From: a bacterium
Lineage (GTDB): Bacteria; Myxococcota_A; Bradymonadia; UBA7976; UBA1532
Reading direction: 5' to 3'
DNA length: 64,000 nt
NCBI GenBank assembly: GCA_030427205.1
Contig: JAUHXC010000019.1
Coordinates: forward strand, 62,001 to 126,000
Shown here: positions 10,428-17,750 of the stretch, piece by piece
Numbering within the stretch: the stretch's first letter is position 1
How the letters are laid out: the number at the start of each line of letters is the position of its first letter
Notes under the pieces: model-generated
Seen by the model: only the letters and a program-made list of their open reading frames with translations
Database searches by the model: none
What the model was told of the DNA's origin: nothing
Translations under genes and position numbers: made by a program

Positions 10428-11936
10428 TCAGTTGGCCGGCACGGTCCGCCCGTCGGCCCAAGCCCGCAGCTGGGCGATCTTCTCGGCCATGACCACTGAC
10501 AGCGGGCGGGTGCGCAGCAGCTCTTCGGTGAGGTGGGCGTCGTCGAGCGGCGCCCGCCGCTCCCGCGCGGTGTAGCACGCGGCGACGATCGCCTGCTCGA
10601 TCTCGGCGCCCGAGAAGCCCTCGCTCGCGCCCGCGAGCGCGTCGAGATCGAAGGTCTCGGGGTCGAAGTCCCGCCGCTGCAGGTGGATGGCGAAGATCTC
10701 CCGCCGCACGTCGGGGCCGGGCAGATCGATGAAGAAGATCTCATCCACCCGCCCCTTGCGGATGAGCTCCGGCGGCAGCTTCGTGATGTCGTTGGCGGTG
10801 GCCACGATGAAGACCGGCGCGGTGCGCTCGGCCATCCAGGTGAGGATGTACCCCAGCATGCGGCGGCTGGTGCCGGCGTCGTTGCCGCCTTCGGCCAGCG
10901 CCTTCTCGATCTCGTCGATCCACAGCACACAGGGCGCCATGAGCTGCGCGGTGGCGAGGGCCTCGCGCAGGTTCTTCTCGGTCTCGCCGAAGAACTTGTC
11001 GTACAGCGTGCCGACGTCGAGCCGCAGCAGGGGCAGACCCCATGCGCCGGCCACCGCCCGCGCGGCGAGGCTCTTGCCGCCGCCCTGCACCCCGACGAGC
11101 AAGACGCCTCGCGGCGGATCGAGCTCGGGCGCGTCGCCGAAGAACGCGTCCCGCCGGCGCGCGAGCCACCGCTTGAGTCCGACGAGCCCGCCGACGTTCT
11201 CGAAGCGCGCGGTATCGAGTTCGAAGCTGATCGCGCTGCCCTCGTCGAGCAGCCGGTGCTTGGCGCTCATGACCGCCGGCAGGTCGTCCTGGGTGATGGC
11301 GCCGTCATCCCAGATCGCCTGACGGGCCAGCCGGCGCACGTCGGCGGCGGTGAGCCCGGTCAGGTTGCTGACGAGCATCGCGAGCGCGTCGCGGTCGGCG
11401 TTGACCTTGCGCCCGTGCCGCGCGCTCCAGCCGCGGGCCTCTTCGCGCACGATCTGCTCGATCGCCGCCGGATCGGGCAGCGTGAGCGAGAAGCGGGCGG
11501 CGTAGGTCCGGATCTCGGCGGGCAGCTCGATGGCGTGGCTGACGAAGACGAGGGTATGGGCCACCGTCTGGCGGTCGAGCGCGATCTCTTTGAGCAGCCG
11601 CACCACGAGCGGGTCGTCGAGGAAGGGGTGCACGTCGAGCAGCAGGGTCACGGTGGGCTGCTGCCGGCTGCGCAGGTCACGCAGCGCTTCGACCGGATCG
11701 GCGCGGCCGTCTTTGCCCGGCGGCGTACCGCGCCACGCGCTCACGTTGCCGCTGCGGGCCTCGGTGGGCTCGGCGGGGCGCAGCCCTTCGGAGATGCTCC
11801 AGCGAAAGAGCGCGCGGGTCCCGCCGGCGCAGAGCTCGCGGAAGAGCGCGACGACCCGCGGCTCCTCCACCGACTCGACGACCAGCAGCGGCACCCGCGA
11901 GCGCAGCATCAACTCGAGATCGTGGCGATCGTTCAT
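10428..11936 (-). CDS. Ycf46-type AAA+ ATPase
   Basis: A 502-residue protein with the two-part architecture of the Ycf46 family. The N-terminal half is a degenerate RecA-like region (LLVVESVEEPRVVALFREL, FRWSISEGL, VTLLLDVHPFLDDPLVVRLLKEIA). The C-terminal half is an active-looking AAA+ module: Walker A GVQGGGKS (282-289), Walker B CVLWIDEIEKAL (336-347), sensor VATAND and an arginine-finger segment IRKGRVDEIFFIDLPG. The near-FtsH-like second-region signature LRLDVGTLYDKFFGETEKNLREAL also fits. Ycf46 proteins are soluble and have been linked to CO2/photosynthesis in cyanobacteria, but in other bacteria their role is unknown. The start ATG 11936 lies 32 bases after the MATE gene stop, so the two are likely co-transcribed. 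Confidence 0.85.
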   Translation of the reverse strand: MNDRHDLELMLRSRVPLLVVESVEEPRVVALFRELCAGGTRALFRWSISEGLRPAEPTEARSGNVSAWRGTPPGKDGRADPVEALRDLRSRQQPTVTLLLDVHPFLDDPLVVRLLKEIALDRQTVAHTLVFVSHAIELPAEIRTYAARFSLTLPDPAAIEQIVREEARGWSARHGRKVNADRDALAMLVSNLTGLTAADVRRLARQAIWDDGAITQDDLPAVMSAKHRLLDEGSAISFELDTARFENVGGLVGLKRWLARRRDAFFGDAPELDPPRGVLLVGVQGGGKSLAARAVAGAWGLPLLRLDVGTLYDKFFGETEKNLREALATAQLMAPCVLWIDEIEKALAEGGNDAGTSRRMLGYILTWMAERTAPVFIVATANDITKLPPELIRKGRVDEIFFIDLPGPDVRREIFAIHLQRRDFDPETFDLDALAGASEGFSGAEIEQAIVAACYTARERRAPLDDAHLTEELLRTRPLSVVMAEKIAQLRAWADGRTVPAN

Positions 11937-11968
11937 GGTCTCCTCGGTCGGCCGGGCCCGTCGGCGGC

Positions 11969-13321
11969 TCAGACGTCGACGGTCGACCAGCCGCTGCCGC
12001 GCCAGCTGATCGAGAAGATGAGCGCCTGCAGGGCGCGGGCGATGACCTGCACCGCGAAGACCGCCGTCAACCCCCAGCCGAGGTAGACCCCGGCGAACCA
12101 CACCATCGGCAGCTGCAGCAGCCACTGAATGCCCACCGAGACGACCATCACCCGGCGGGTCGCGCCGGCGCCGATGTGGGCGTTGAGCAGCACCATGCCG
12201 ACCGCTTCGAAGACGAGGGTGCCGGCGATGATGCGCAGCGGCGCGACGGCGACGGCGACGGTCTCGGGGTTCTTGATGAAGACCTCGAGCAGGAAGGCGG
12301 GCGCGATGAGCGCCGGCACCCCGATGATCACCAGGATCATCGACGCCAGCTTGCAGACGTCCCAGCCCCACTCGCGGGCGTCGTCGACGTCCTTTCGACC
12401 GAGCGCCTGGCCCACCAGCGTCGCCGACGCGATGCCGAAGCCGATCGCGGGCAGGATCGCCACCAGCATCAGGTTGACCAGCACGTTGCCCGCCGCCAGC
12501 TCCCGGGTGCCGATCTGGCCGATGAGGGTGAACAGCACCACCATGCCCGCCGCGAAGAGCACCTGCTGCAGCCCCGCCGGCAGGCTGATCTTGAGCATGC
12601 GGCCGAAGATCGCCCGGTCGGGCAGGCCGCGCAGGAAGCCGTTGTCGCGGGCGTGCTTGAGCCCCAGCGAGATGTAGTAGAGCGTGCCGACGTAGATCGA
12701 GATCGTCGTGCCCAGGCCGGCGCCGACGACGCCCATGGGCTCGAACCAGGGCGTGCCGAAGATGAGCGCATACGACAGGGCGATGTTGAGCACGTGCATG
12801 ACCAGCAGCGTGCGCAGATACAGCCGCGAGCGATCGACGGCGTTCCAATAGCCGCGGAACGCGAAGTTCATGCCCACCCCGACCATCGCCACCAGCCGCA
12901 CTTCGAGGTAGTCGCCGCCGAGCGCGACGACGGTCGGATCGTCCTCGAAGTACGGGAAGAAGTGCGGCACGGCGAAGAAGAGCGCGATCGACGCCGGCAG
13001 CGCGAGGGCCGCGGCGAGCAGCAACCCGCCGTTGAGCGGCACGGCGGTCTCGCTGTCGGCCCCCTCGCCCTTGCGCCGCGCGGCCATGGCCTGAACCCCG
13101 GCGGACATGCCGGTGATGAAGGCGATGGCCATGAAGTTGAGCATGCTGCCCAGGCCGACGCCGGCGAGCGCCGCGTCGCCGAGCTGGCCCACCATGGCGG
13201 TGTCGACCAGATTCAGCACGTTCTGGGAGATCATGCCGCCGATGATGGGCAGCGCGAGCCCCAGGATCCGGCTGCGGCGTTCGGTGGTGAGCACTCGGTG
13301 TCTCCGGCGTGGCCGCGTCAT
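11969..13321 (-). CDS. MATE family multidrug/metabolite exporter
   Basis: A 450-residue integral membrane protein with about 12 hydrophobic segments. It carries the MATE signature in TM1-2 (LALPIIGGMISQNVLNLVDTAMVGQLGDAALAGVGLG) and the equivalent in the second half (LKISLPAGLQQVLFAAGMVVLFTLIGQIGT). By family it exports cationic or amphipathic compounds in exchange for Na+ or H+ at the inner membrane. ATG 13321 is chosen because it puts a short Arg-rich tail before TM1; a GTG a few codons later (VLTTERR) is possible. It lies upstream of the Ycf46-like ATPase gene. The transported substrate cannot be told. Confidence 0.9.
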   Translation of the reverse strand: MTRPRRRHRVLTTERRSRILGLALPIIGGMISQNVLNLVDTAMVGQLGDAALAGVGLGSMLNFMAIAFITGMSAGVQAMAARRKGEGADSETAVPLNGGLLLAAALALPASIALFFAVPHFFPYFEDDPTVVALGGDYLEVRLVAMVGVGMNFAFRGYWNAVDRSRLYLRTLLVMHVLNIALSYALIFGTPWFEPMGVVGAGLGTTISIYVGTLYYISLGLKHARDNGFLRGLPDRAIFGRMLKISLPAGLQQVLFAAGMVVLFTLIGQIGTRELAAGNVLVNLMLVAILPAIGFGIASATLVGQALGRKDVDDAREWGWDVCKLASMILVIIGVPALIAPAFLLEVFIKNPETVAVAVAPLRIIAGTLVFEAVGMVLLNAHIGAGATRRVMVVSVGIQWLLQLPMVWFAGVYLGWGLTAVFAVQVIARALQALIFSISWRGSGWSTVDV

Positions 13322-13606
13322 GGATTCACGGCCGCCGGCCCTCGTCAAGCGATCCGTCGGCGGGCGGGTCTTCGGCCGCGGTTCGCAGCGAGATCGCGGC
13401 GCGATCGCGGCGAAGGACGACATGTGGGTCGGAGGGGCGAAACGACGTTCGCACCGGGCCGGCATGCCGGATCCGGTACACCGGGGGACCGAAAAACCTT
13501 GTTTCGGGCGCATATGACTGCTACCACCCGCGGCGATTCGTGACCGACCCGTTCATCGCAGATGGTGGCGCCCCGCGGATCGGCGGGCGCCCAGAGGGAG
13601 CTGTAC

Positions 13607-15364
13607 ATGAAGTTCTGGATGACCCGCCTGGCGTTCGTCGCCGCTTTCGGCCTGGCGATCGCCGGCTGCAACAAGAAGGAAGACGCCCCCGGGGGCGAAG
13701 AGACCAAGGGCGCCACCGCCGCCGACGAGGCGCCCAAGGCCGCCGACATGCCGGCCTTCGTCGAGTTCATCCCCGCCGATACGCCGTACGTCATCGCCGG
13801 GCTCAAGCCGATGCCGGCCCCCGTCGCCACGAAGATGTTCGACGCGATGGATCCGCTGTTCGCCCAGATGCAGGCCGAGCTGAAGAAGGAGCTCGCCAAC
13901 ATGGGCGAGGCCGCCACCGAGCAGGACAAGCTCGGCAAGGCGATCCTCGAGGAGCTCGACGGCAAGCTCAACGCCAAGGGCCTCGAGAGCCTGGGCATCA
14001 GCACCACCCCGACCTTCGCCCTGTACGGCATCGGCCTCATGCCGGTCATCCGGGTCGAGCTCAAGGATCCCAAGGCCCTCGAGGCGGCCATCGGCCGGGT
14101 CGAGACCAAGGCCGGCGTCAAGGCGCCCAAGCTCAAGACCGGTGAGCTGGAGTACTACGGCCACGCCGAGGACGGCCTGCGCATGGTCATCGCCATCCAG
14201 GGCAACGAGCTGGTCTTCGCCATGACCCCCGACTCGATGGCCGAGACCACCGTGCCGATGATCCTCGGGGCCAAGAAGCCCGAGAAGAGCATCAAGGACA
14301 GCGGCGCCCTGACCGATCTGGCCAAGGCCAACGGCTACGCCGGCTACGGCCTGGGCTACGTCGACAACATGCTCATCACCGAGACCCTGCTCGGCGACGG
14401 CAAGGGCCTCAACGCCCAGGTGCTCGTCGAGATGAACAAGTCGGGCGCCAACATCGGCACCGTCGACGACGCCTGCAAGGCCGAGATCAAGGGCCTGGCC
14501 GGCATCGCGCCGCGCTTCGTCTTCGGCTCGAAGGAGATCACCGACAAGCTGTGGGTCACCCACTTCCTCGTCGAGATGCGCGACGACGTCGCCAAGGACC
14601 TCGCCGGCCTCGCCGCGCCGGTGCCCGGCCTCGGCGCCGACAATACCGCGCTGCTGAGCTTCGGCTTCGGCATCGATGTGGCCAAGGCCATCGACTTCGC
14701 CAAGAAGAAGGTCGCCGCCATCAAGGGCGCCCCCTACAAGTGCGCGATGCTGCAGGATCTCAACCAGGGCGCCACCGAGATGGAGATGGGCCTCAACCAG
14801 CCGCTGCCCCCCTTCGTCACCCAGATCAAGGGCCTCTTCGTCAACGTCAAGTCGGCCGATACCAGCACCATGCCCCCCAAGGACATCAAGGCCACCGCCG
14901 TGCTCGCCGCCGACAAGCCCGCCGAGCTGTTCGCCATGGCCAAGGGCATGGTCCCGCCGATGGCTGCCATCAACCTGACCGCCGACGGCAAGCCCGTCGC
15001 CCTGCCCGCCGCCGAGCTGGGCATCCCGCCGTTCGTGCAGGCCCCGCACGCCGCCATGACCGAGGCCGGCATCGCGGTCTCGGTGGGCGCCGGCGAGGAG
15101 AAGAACCTGGGCGCGGCGCTGTCGGCCAAGGGCGCCACCCCCGCCCCGCTGCTGAGCTTCGGCTACGACGTCGGCGAGTTCATGGGCGCGGTCAACAAGC
15201 AGGCCCAGGCGGCCATGGCCGGCATGCCCGAGGAGTTCCGCAAGGAGCAGGAGCAGCAGATGAAGGCCACCATGGCTTTCTCGAAGATCTTCGGCGTCGT
15301 GGTCTCGAACGTGACCCTCGGCGAGAAGGGCATCGTCATCGAGCAGCGCCTGCACCTCAAGTGA
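13607..15364 (+). CDS. Abundant-type lipoprotein, 585 aa, DUF3352-like
   Basis: ATG 13607 (AGAGGGAG upstream) encodes a signal peptide ending in the lipobox LAIAGC (Cys 21) and then an acidic linker. The mature protein is mixed alpha/beta with no TM segments and stretches such as FVEFIPADTPYVIAGL, ELVFAMTPDSMAETTVPMILG and VFGSKEITDKLWVTHFLVEM, reminiscent of DUF3352-type proteins; this is a tentative comparison. Codon choice is markedly restricted (almost only AAG, GAC, GCC, ATC, CTC/CTG), more so than its neighbours, which suggests high expression. It lies alone, divergent from the MATE gene, with a strong hairpin right after the stop. Function unknown. Confidence 0.75.
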   Translation: MKFWMTRLAFVAAFGLAIAGCNKKEDAPGGEETKGATAADEAPKAADMPAFVEFIPADTPYVIAGLKPMPAPVATKMFDAMDPLFAQMQAELKKELANMGEAATEQDKLGKAILEELDGKLNAKGLESLGISTTPTFALYGIGLMPVIRVELKDPKALEAAIGRVETKAGVKAPKLKTGELEYYGHAEDGLRMVIAIQGNELVFAMTPDSMAETTVPMILGAKKPEKSIKDSGALTDLAKANGYAGYGLGYVDNMLITETLLGDGKGLNAQVLVEMNKSGANIGTVDDACKAEIKGLAGIAPRFVFGSKEITDKLWVTHFLVEMRDDVAKDLAGLAAPVPGLGADNTALLSFGFGIDVAKAIDFAKKKVAAIKGAPYKCAMLQDLNQGATEMEMGLNQPLPPFVTQIKGLFVNVKSADTSTMPPKDIKATAVLAADKPAELFAMAKGMVPPMAAINLTADGKPVALPAAELGIPPFVQAPHAAMTEAGIAVSVGAGEEKNLGAALSAKGATPAPLLSFGYDVGEFMGAVNKQAQAAMAGMPEEFRKEQEQQMKATMAFSKIFGVVVSNVTLGEKGIVIEQRLHLK

Positions 15365-15370
15365 GCCCGG

Positions 15371-15386
15371 CCCGCCGCCCGGCGGG
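15371..15386 (+). terminator. GC hairpin after the 13607 lipoprotein gene
   Basis: CCCGCC (15371-15376) and GGCGGG (15381-15386) form a tight perfect stem seven bases after the TGA. No U-tract follows, so it is a candidate terminator or transcript-stabilising stem. Confidence 0.45.
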
Positions 15387-15568
15387 TCGAACGACTCCCA
15401 CCACAACGGCTGCCGCCCTCGGCCGCCGTCTCGCGGGCGGCCCCGGACGTCAGGCGGCCGCCGCCCGACCCCGCCCGACTCACCCACCCAGCCGGACGCG
15501 ATCAGAGGATCGGTTGACGCACGGCACCGACACGGTAGATTGTGCCACGACCGTTTCGAGGTGAGGCC

Positions 15569-16033
15569 GTGGCGAGCAACGTCGAAGATCGCGTCCTGCG
15601 GGCCCTGCGCCGCATCACCCGGGCCACCGACATCCACAGTCGACACCTGGCGCAACGGCACCAGCTCACCGGCCCTCAGCTCGTCTGCCTGCACCAGCTG
15701 CGGCGCGACGGTGAGCTGACGCCGAGCGTGCTGTCGCGCAGGGTCTCGCTGAGTCAGGCGACGGTGACCGGCATCCTCGACCGCCTCGCGGCGCGCGGGC
15801 TGTTGACCCGGGTCCGCAGCGAGTCCGACCGGCGGCGGGTCATGCTGACCTTGACCGCGGCCGGCGAAGCGCTCGCCGACCGCATCCCATCGGCGCTGCA
15901 GGGGCGCTTCGCCGAGCGTCTGGCCGCGCTCGACGCCGGTGGTCAGGCGCGCATCGCCGAGGTGCTCGAGCAGATCGTCGAGATGATGGAGCCGGTCTCG
16001 GCGGACGCTCCCGGGGGCGGCAAGCGCGGCTGA
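15569..16033 (+). CDS. MarR family transcriptional regulator
   Basis: A 154-residue MarR-type regulator. The winged helix is clear: LTGPQLVCLHQLRRDGELTPSVLSRRVSLSQATVTGILDRLAARGLLTRVRSESDRRRVMLTLTAAGEAL, including the DRR wing motif. Helical dimerisation segments flank it. The GTG at 15569 is preferred because GAGGTGAG lies about 5 bases before it; an ATG at 15542 has no ribosome site. By family it is a dimeric DNA-binding repressor controlled by a small ligand. It stands alone between an outer-membrane lipoprotein and a small protein, so its target is unclear and may be itself. Confidence 0.88.
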   Translation: MASNVEDRVLRALRRITRATDIHSRHLAQRHQLTGPQLVCLHQLRRDGELTPSVLSRRVSLSQATVTGILDRLAARGLLTRVRSESDRRRVMLTLTAAGEALADRIPSALQGRFAERLAALDAGGQARIAEVLEQIVEMMEPVSADAPGGGKRG

Positions 16034-16097
16034 CGACGAACGCCACTGATGCAATGCCGTGTCTTCACAGCGATTTTCTTTTTCCTCGCCCGGATTC

Positions 16098-16126
16098 TTG
16101 AATCGCTCGGCGGAGTGCCGTAAAAG
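16098..16126 (+). promoter_or_regulatory. Sigma-70-like promoter of the 71-aa protein gene
   Basis: TTGAAT (16098-16103), a spacer of exactly 17 bases, and TAAAAG (16121-16126), matching consensus at 4/6 positions each. It sits about 57 bases before the ATG at 16184. A T-rich tract (TTTTCTTTTT) just upstream is rare in this GC-rich DNA and could act as an UP-like element. Confidence 0.55.
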
Positions 16127-16183
16127 CCCGCGTCACCCGTACGCGCCGAGGCACTCGGCCTGCCCGTACGGACGAGGAGCACC

Positions 16184-16399
16184 ATGAGCGACCAGAAGCC
16201 CGGTTACATCGTTTCGAACAAGCTCGAAGAGCGCACCATCCAGGACCGCGACGAGGCCATCTCGACCGCCAAGACCTGGAGCTCGGAGGAGCACATGCCG
16301 GTCTCGGTCGAGCGGGCCGACGGCCGGGTCAAGATGACCTTCCGCGACGGCGGCCTCATCGACTACGTCTACGAGACCCGCAAGGGCCGCACCGCCTGA
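16184..16399 (+). CDS. Small soluble protein, 71 aa, unknown
   Basis: ATG 16184 follows GAGGAGC at good spacing and its own promoter. The 71 residues are charged and soluble, predicted beta-alpha-beta: IVSNKLEERTIQDRDEAISTAKTWS, then VSVERADGRVKMTFRDGG and LIDYVYETRKGRTA. Restricted codon use resembles that of the abundant lipoprotein at 13607, suggesting strong expression. No cysteine or metal-site pattern and no membrane segment. I do not recognise the family. Confidence 0.75.
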   Translation: MSDQKPGYIVSNKLEERTIQDRDEAISTAKTWSSEEHMPVSVERADGRVKMTFRDGGLIDYVYETRKGRTA

Positions 16400-16520
16400 G
16401 CGGGCGACCGCGGTACGAATCCACATTCACTCTCGGTTCGTCCGTCTCTCGGTTCGTCGGCCGCTGTCGCCGACCCACCGATACGTGGCCGTATACTCGG
16501 CCGTCGACCGAGAGGCCCCG

Positions 16521-17744
16521 GTGACCGCGCCCGCCCCCGCATCCCCCATGCTTCGCCGCCCCGCAGCGGGCGCGCAGGCTGCGCTCTGGGCGTCGATGCT
16601 CGTCGCCTGCCTCGTCGGCTGCGCGGTCGTCGATCCCGAGACGGAGCCGGGCGCGCGCCTGCCGGCGGCGGATGCCGCCGAGATGGCGGCCGTGCTCGAT
16701 GCCGCGCCGTCCGTGCCCGAGCCCGACGCGGGTCTGCCGGTCGATCCGGTGGCGATCGAGCTCTTCCCCGCGATCGAGTTCGACGAAGGCCGCGCGCAGA
16801 TCGCGTTCGACGTGCCCGTCGGTATGCGCTCGGTGACGCTCTCGGCCGATGGCCCCCCGGGCTCCCTGCTGGTCTTCGAGCAGATCGAAGACGGCGCCGG
16901 CCAGGCCTGGGTATCGGCGCGGCCGGGCCCGATCGACGACGCCGATCGGGCCGCGCTGCCTTTTCCCGGCCCGTTTCTCAGCCCGAATCGCGTGGTGTGG
17001 GGCGATGGCGTCGCCACCGCGCTCGTGCCCAACAACCCCGACGTGATGCCCGCGCCCGGTCGCTGGCACGCCGAGCTGGTGGCCGATCCACCGCCGCCGG
17101 GCACGGCCGATGTCTACGTGCAGCTCGAGAGCGGCCCGGTGCCCGTCGAGGGCCGGCTCGATCTGCACTTCCACTTCACCGAGGTCTCGCGCTGGACCGC
17201 CGCCGAGGCGGCGATGGACGACGAGTTTCGCCGCATGCTCAACGGCGCGGCCGTGCTGCTGCGTGAGGTCGACGTCGAGATCGGCGCGGTGACCTTCACC
17301 GACGTGCCGGTGGGCACCTACAGCGTCTCGGTGCAGGAAGAGTTGCCGCGGTTGCTGGCGCTGAGCACCCACCGCACCGGGCTGTCGGTCTTCATCGTCG
17401 GTCGCATCGAAGACGCCCTCGGGGGACCGCTGGCGGGCATCGCCGGCGCGGTGCCCACCAGCAGCGGTCTGCCGGGCACGGGCGCCAACGGGATCGCCAT
17501 CGCCCGCGCCTTCGGCGACGGACGCGCGATGGGGGCGACCCTGAGCCACGAGATCGGACACGCCCTGGGGCTGTTCCATACGGTGGAGGCCAATCCGGCC
17601 TATGGGGACCAGCTGGACGACACCCCGGCCGGTGAAGACAGTCGGGAGAACGTGATGTACCCCACGGGCGGGCAGGAGGCGCGCCGTTTCAGCCCGCAAC
17701 AAGGCACGATCATGCGCCGCGGGCGCGCGGTCGACGGGCTGTAG
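16521..17744 (+). CDS. Metzincin-like zinc metalloprotease lipoprotein
   Basis: A 407-residue exported protein. From GTG 16521 (CGAGAGG upstream; ATG 16548 is the alternative) the signal peptide ends in a lipobox ACLVGC (Cys 34). The N-terminal half is a beta-rich domain (VGMRSVTLSADGPPGSLLVFEQI). The C-terminal half holds the extended zinc motif HEIGHALGLFH at residues 343-353, with the third ligand His and Gly of metzincins, and about 30 residues later a Met-turn-like ENVMYPTG. By family it is a zinc endopeptidase at the outer membrane or cell surface, relevant to predation or protein turnover. No propeptide cysteine switch is obvious. It converges on the di-haem lipoprotein gene with 6 bases between stops. 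Confidence 0.82.
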   Translation: MTAPAPASPMLRRPAAGAQAALWASMLVACLVGCAVVDPETEPGARLPAADAAEMAAVLDAAPSVPEPDAGLPVDPVAIELFPAIEFDEGRAQIAFDVPVGMRSVTLSADGPPGSLLVFEQIEDGAGQAWVSARPGPIDDADRAALPFPGPFLSPNRVVWGDGVATALVPNNPDVMPAPGRWHAELVADPPPPGTADVYVQLESGPVPVEGRLDLHFHFTEVSRWTAAEAAMDDEFRRMLNGAAVLLREVDVEIGAVTFTDVPVGTYSVSVQEELPRLLALSTHRTGLSVFIVGRIEDALGGPLAGIAGAVPTSSGLPGTGANGIAIARAFGDGRAMGATLSHEIGHALGLFHTVEANPAYGDQLDDTPAGEDSRENVMYPTGGQEARRFSPQQGTIMRRGRAVDGL

Positions 17745-17750
17745 TCCCCG

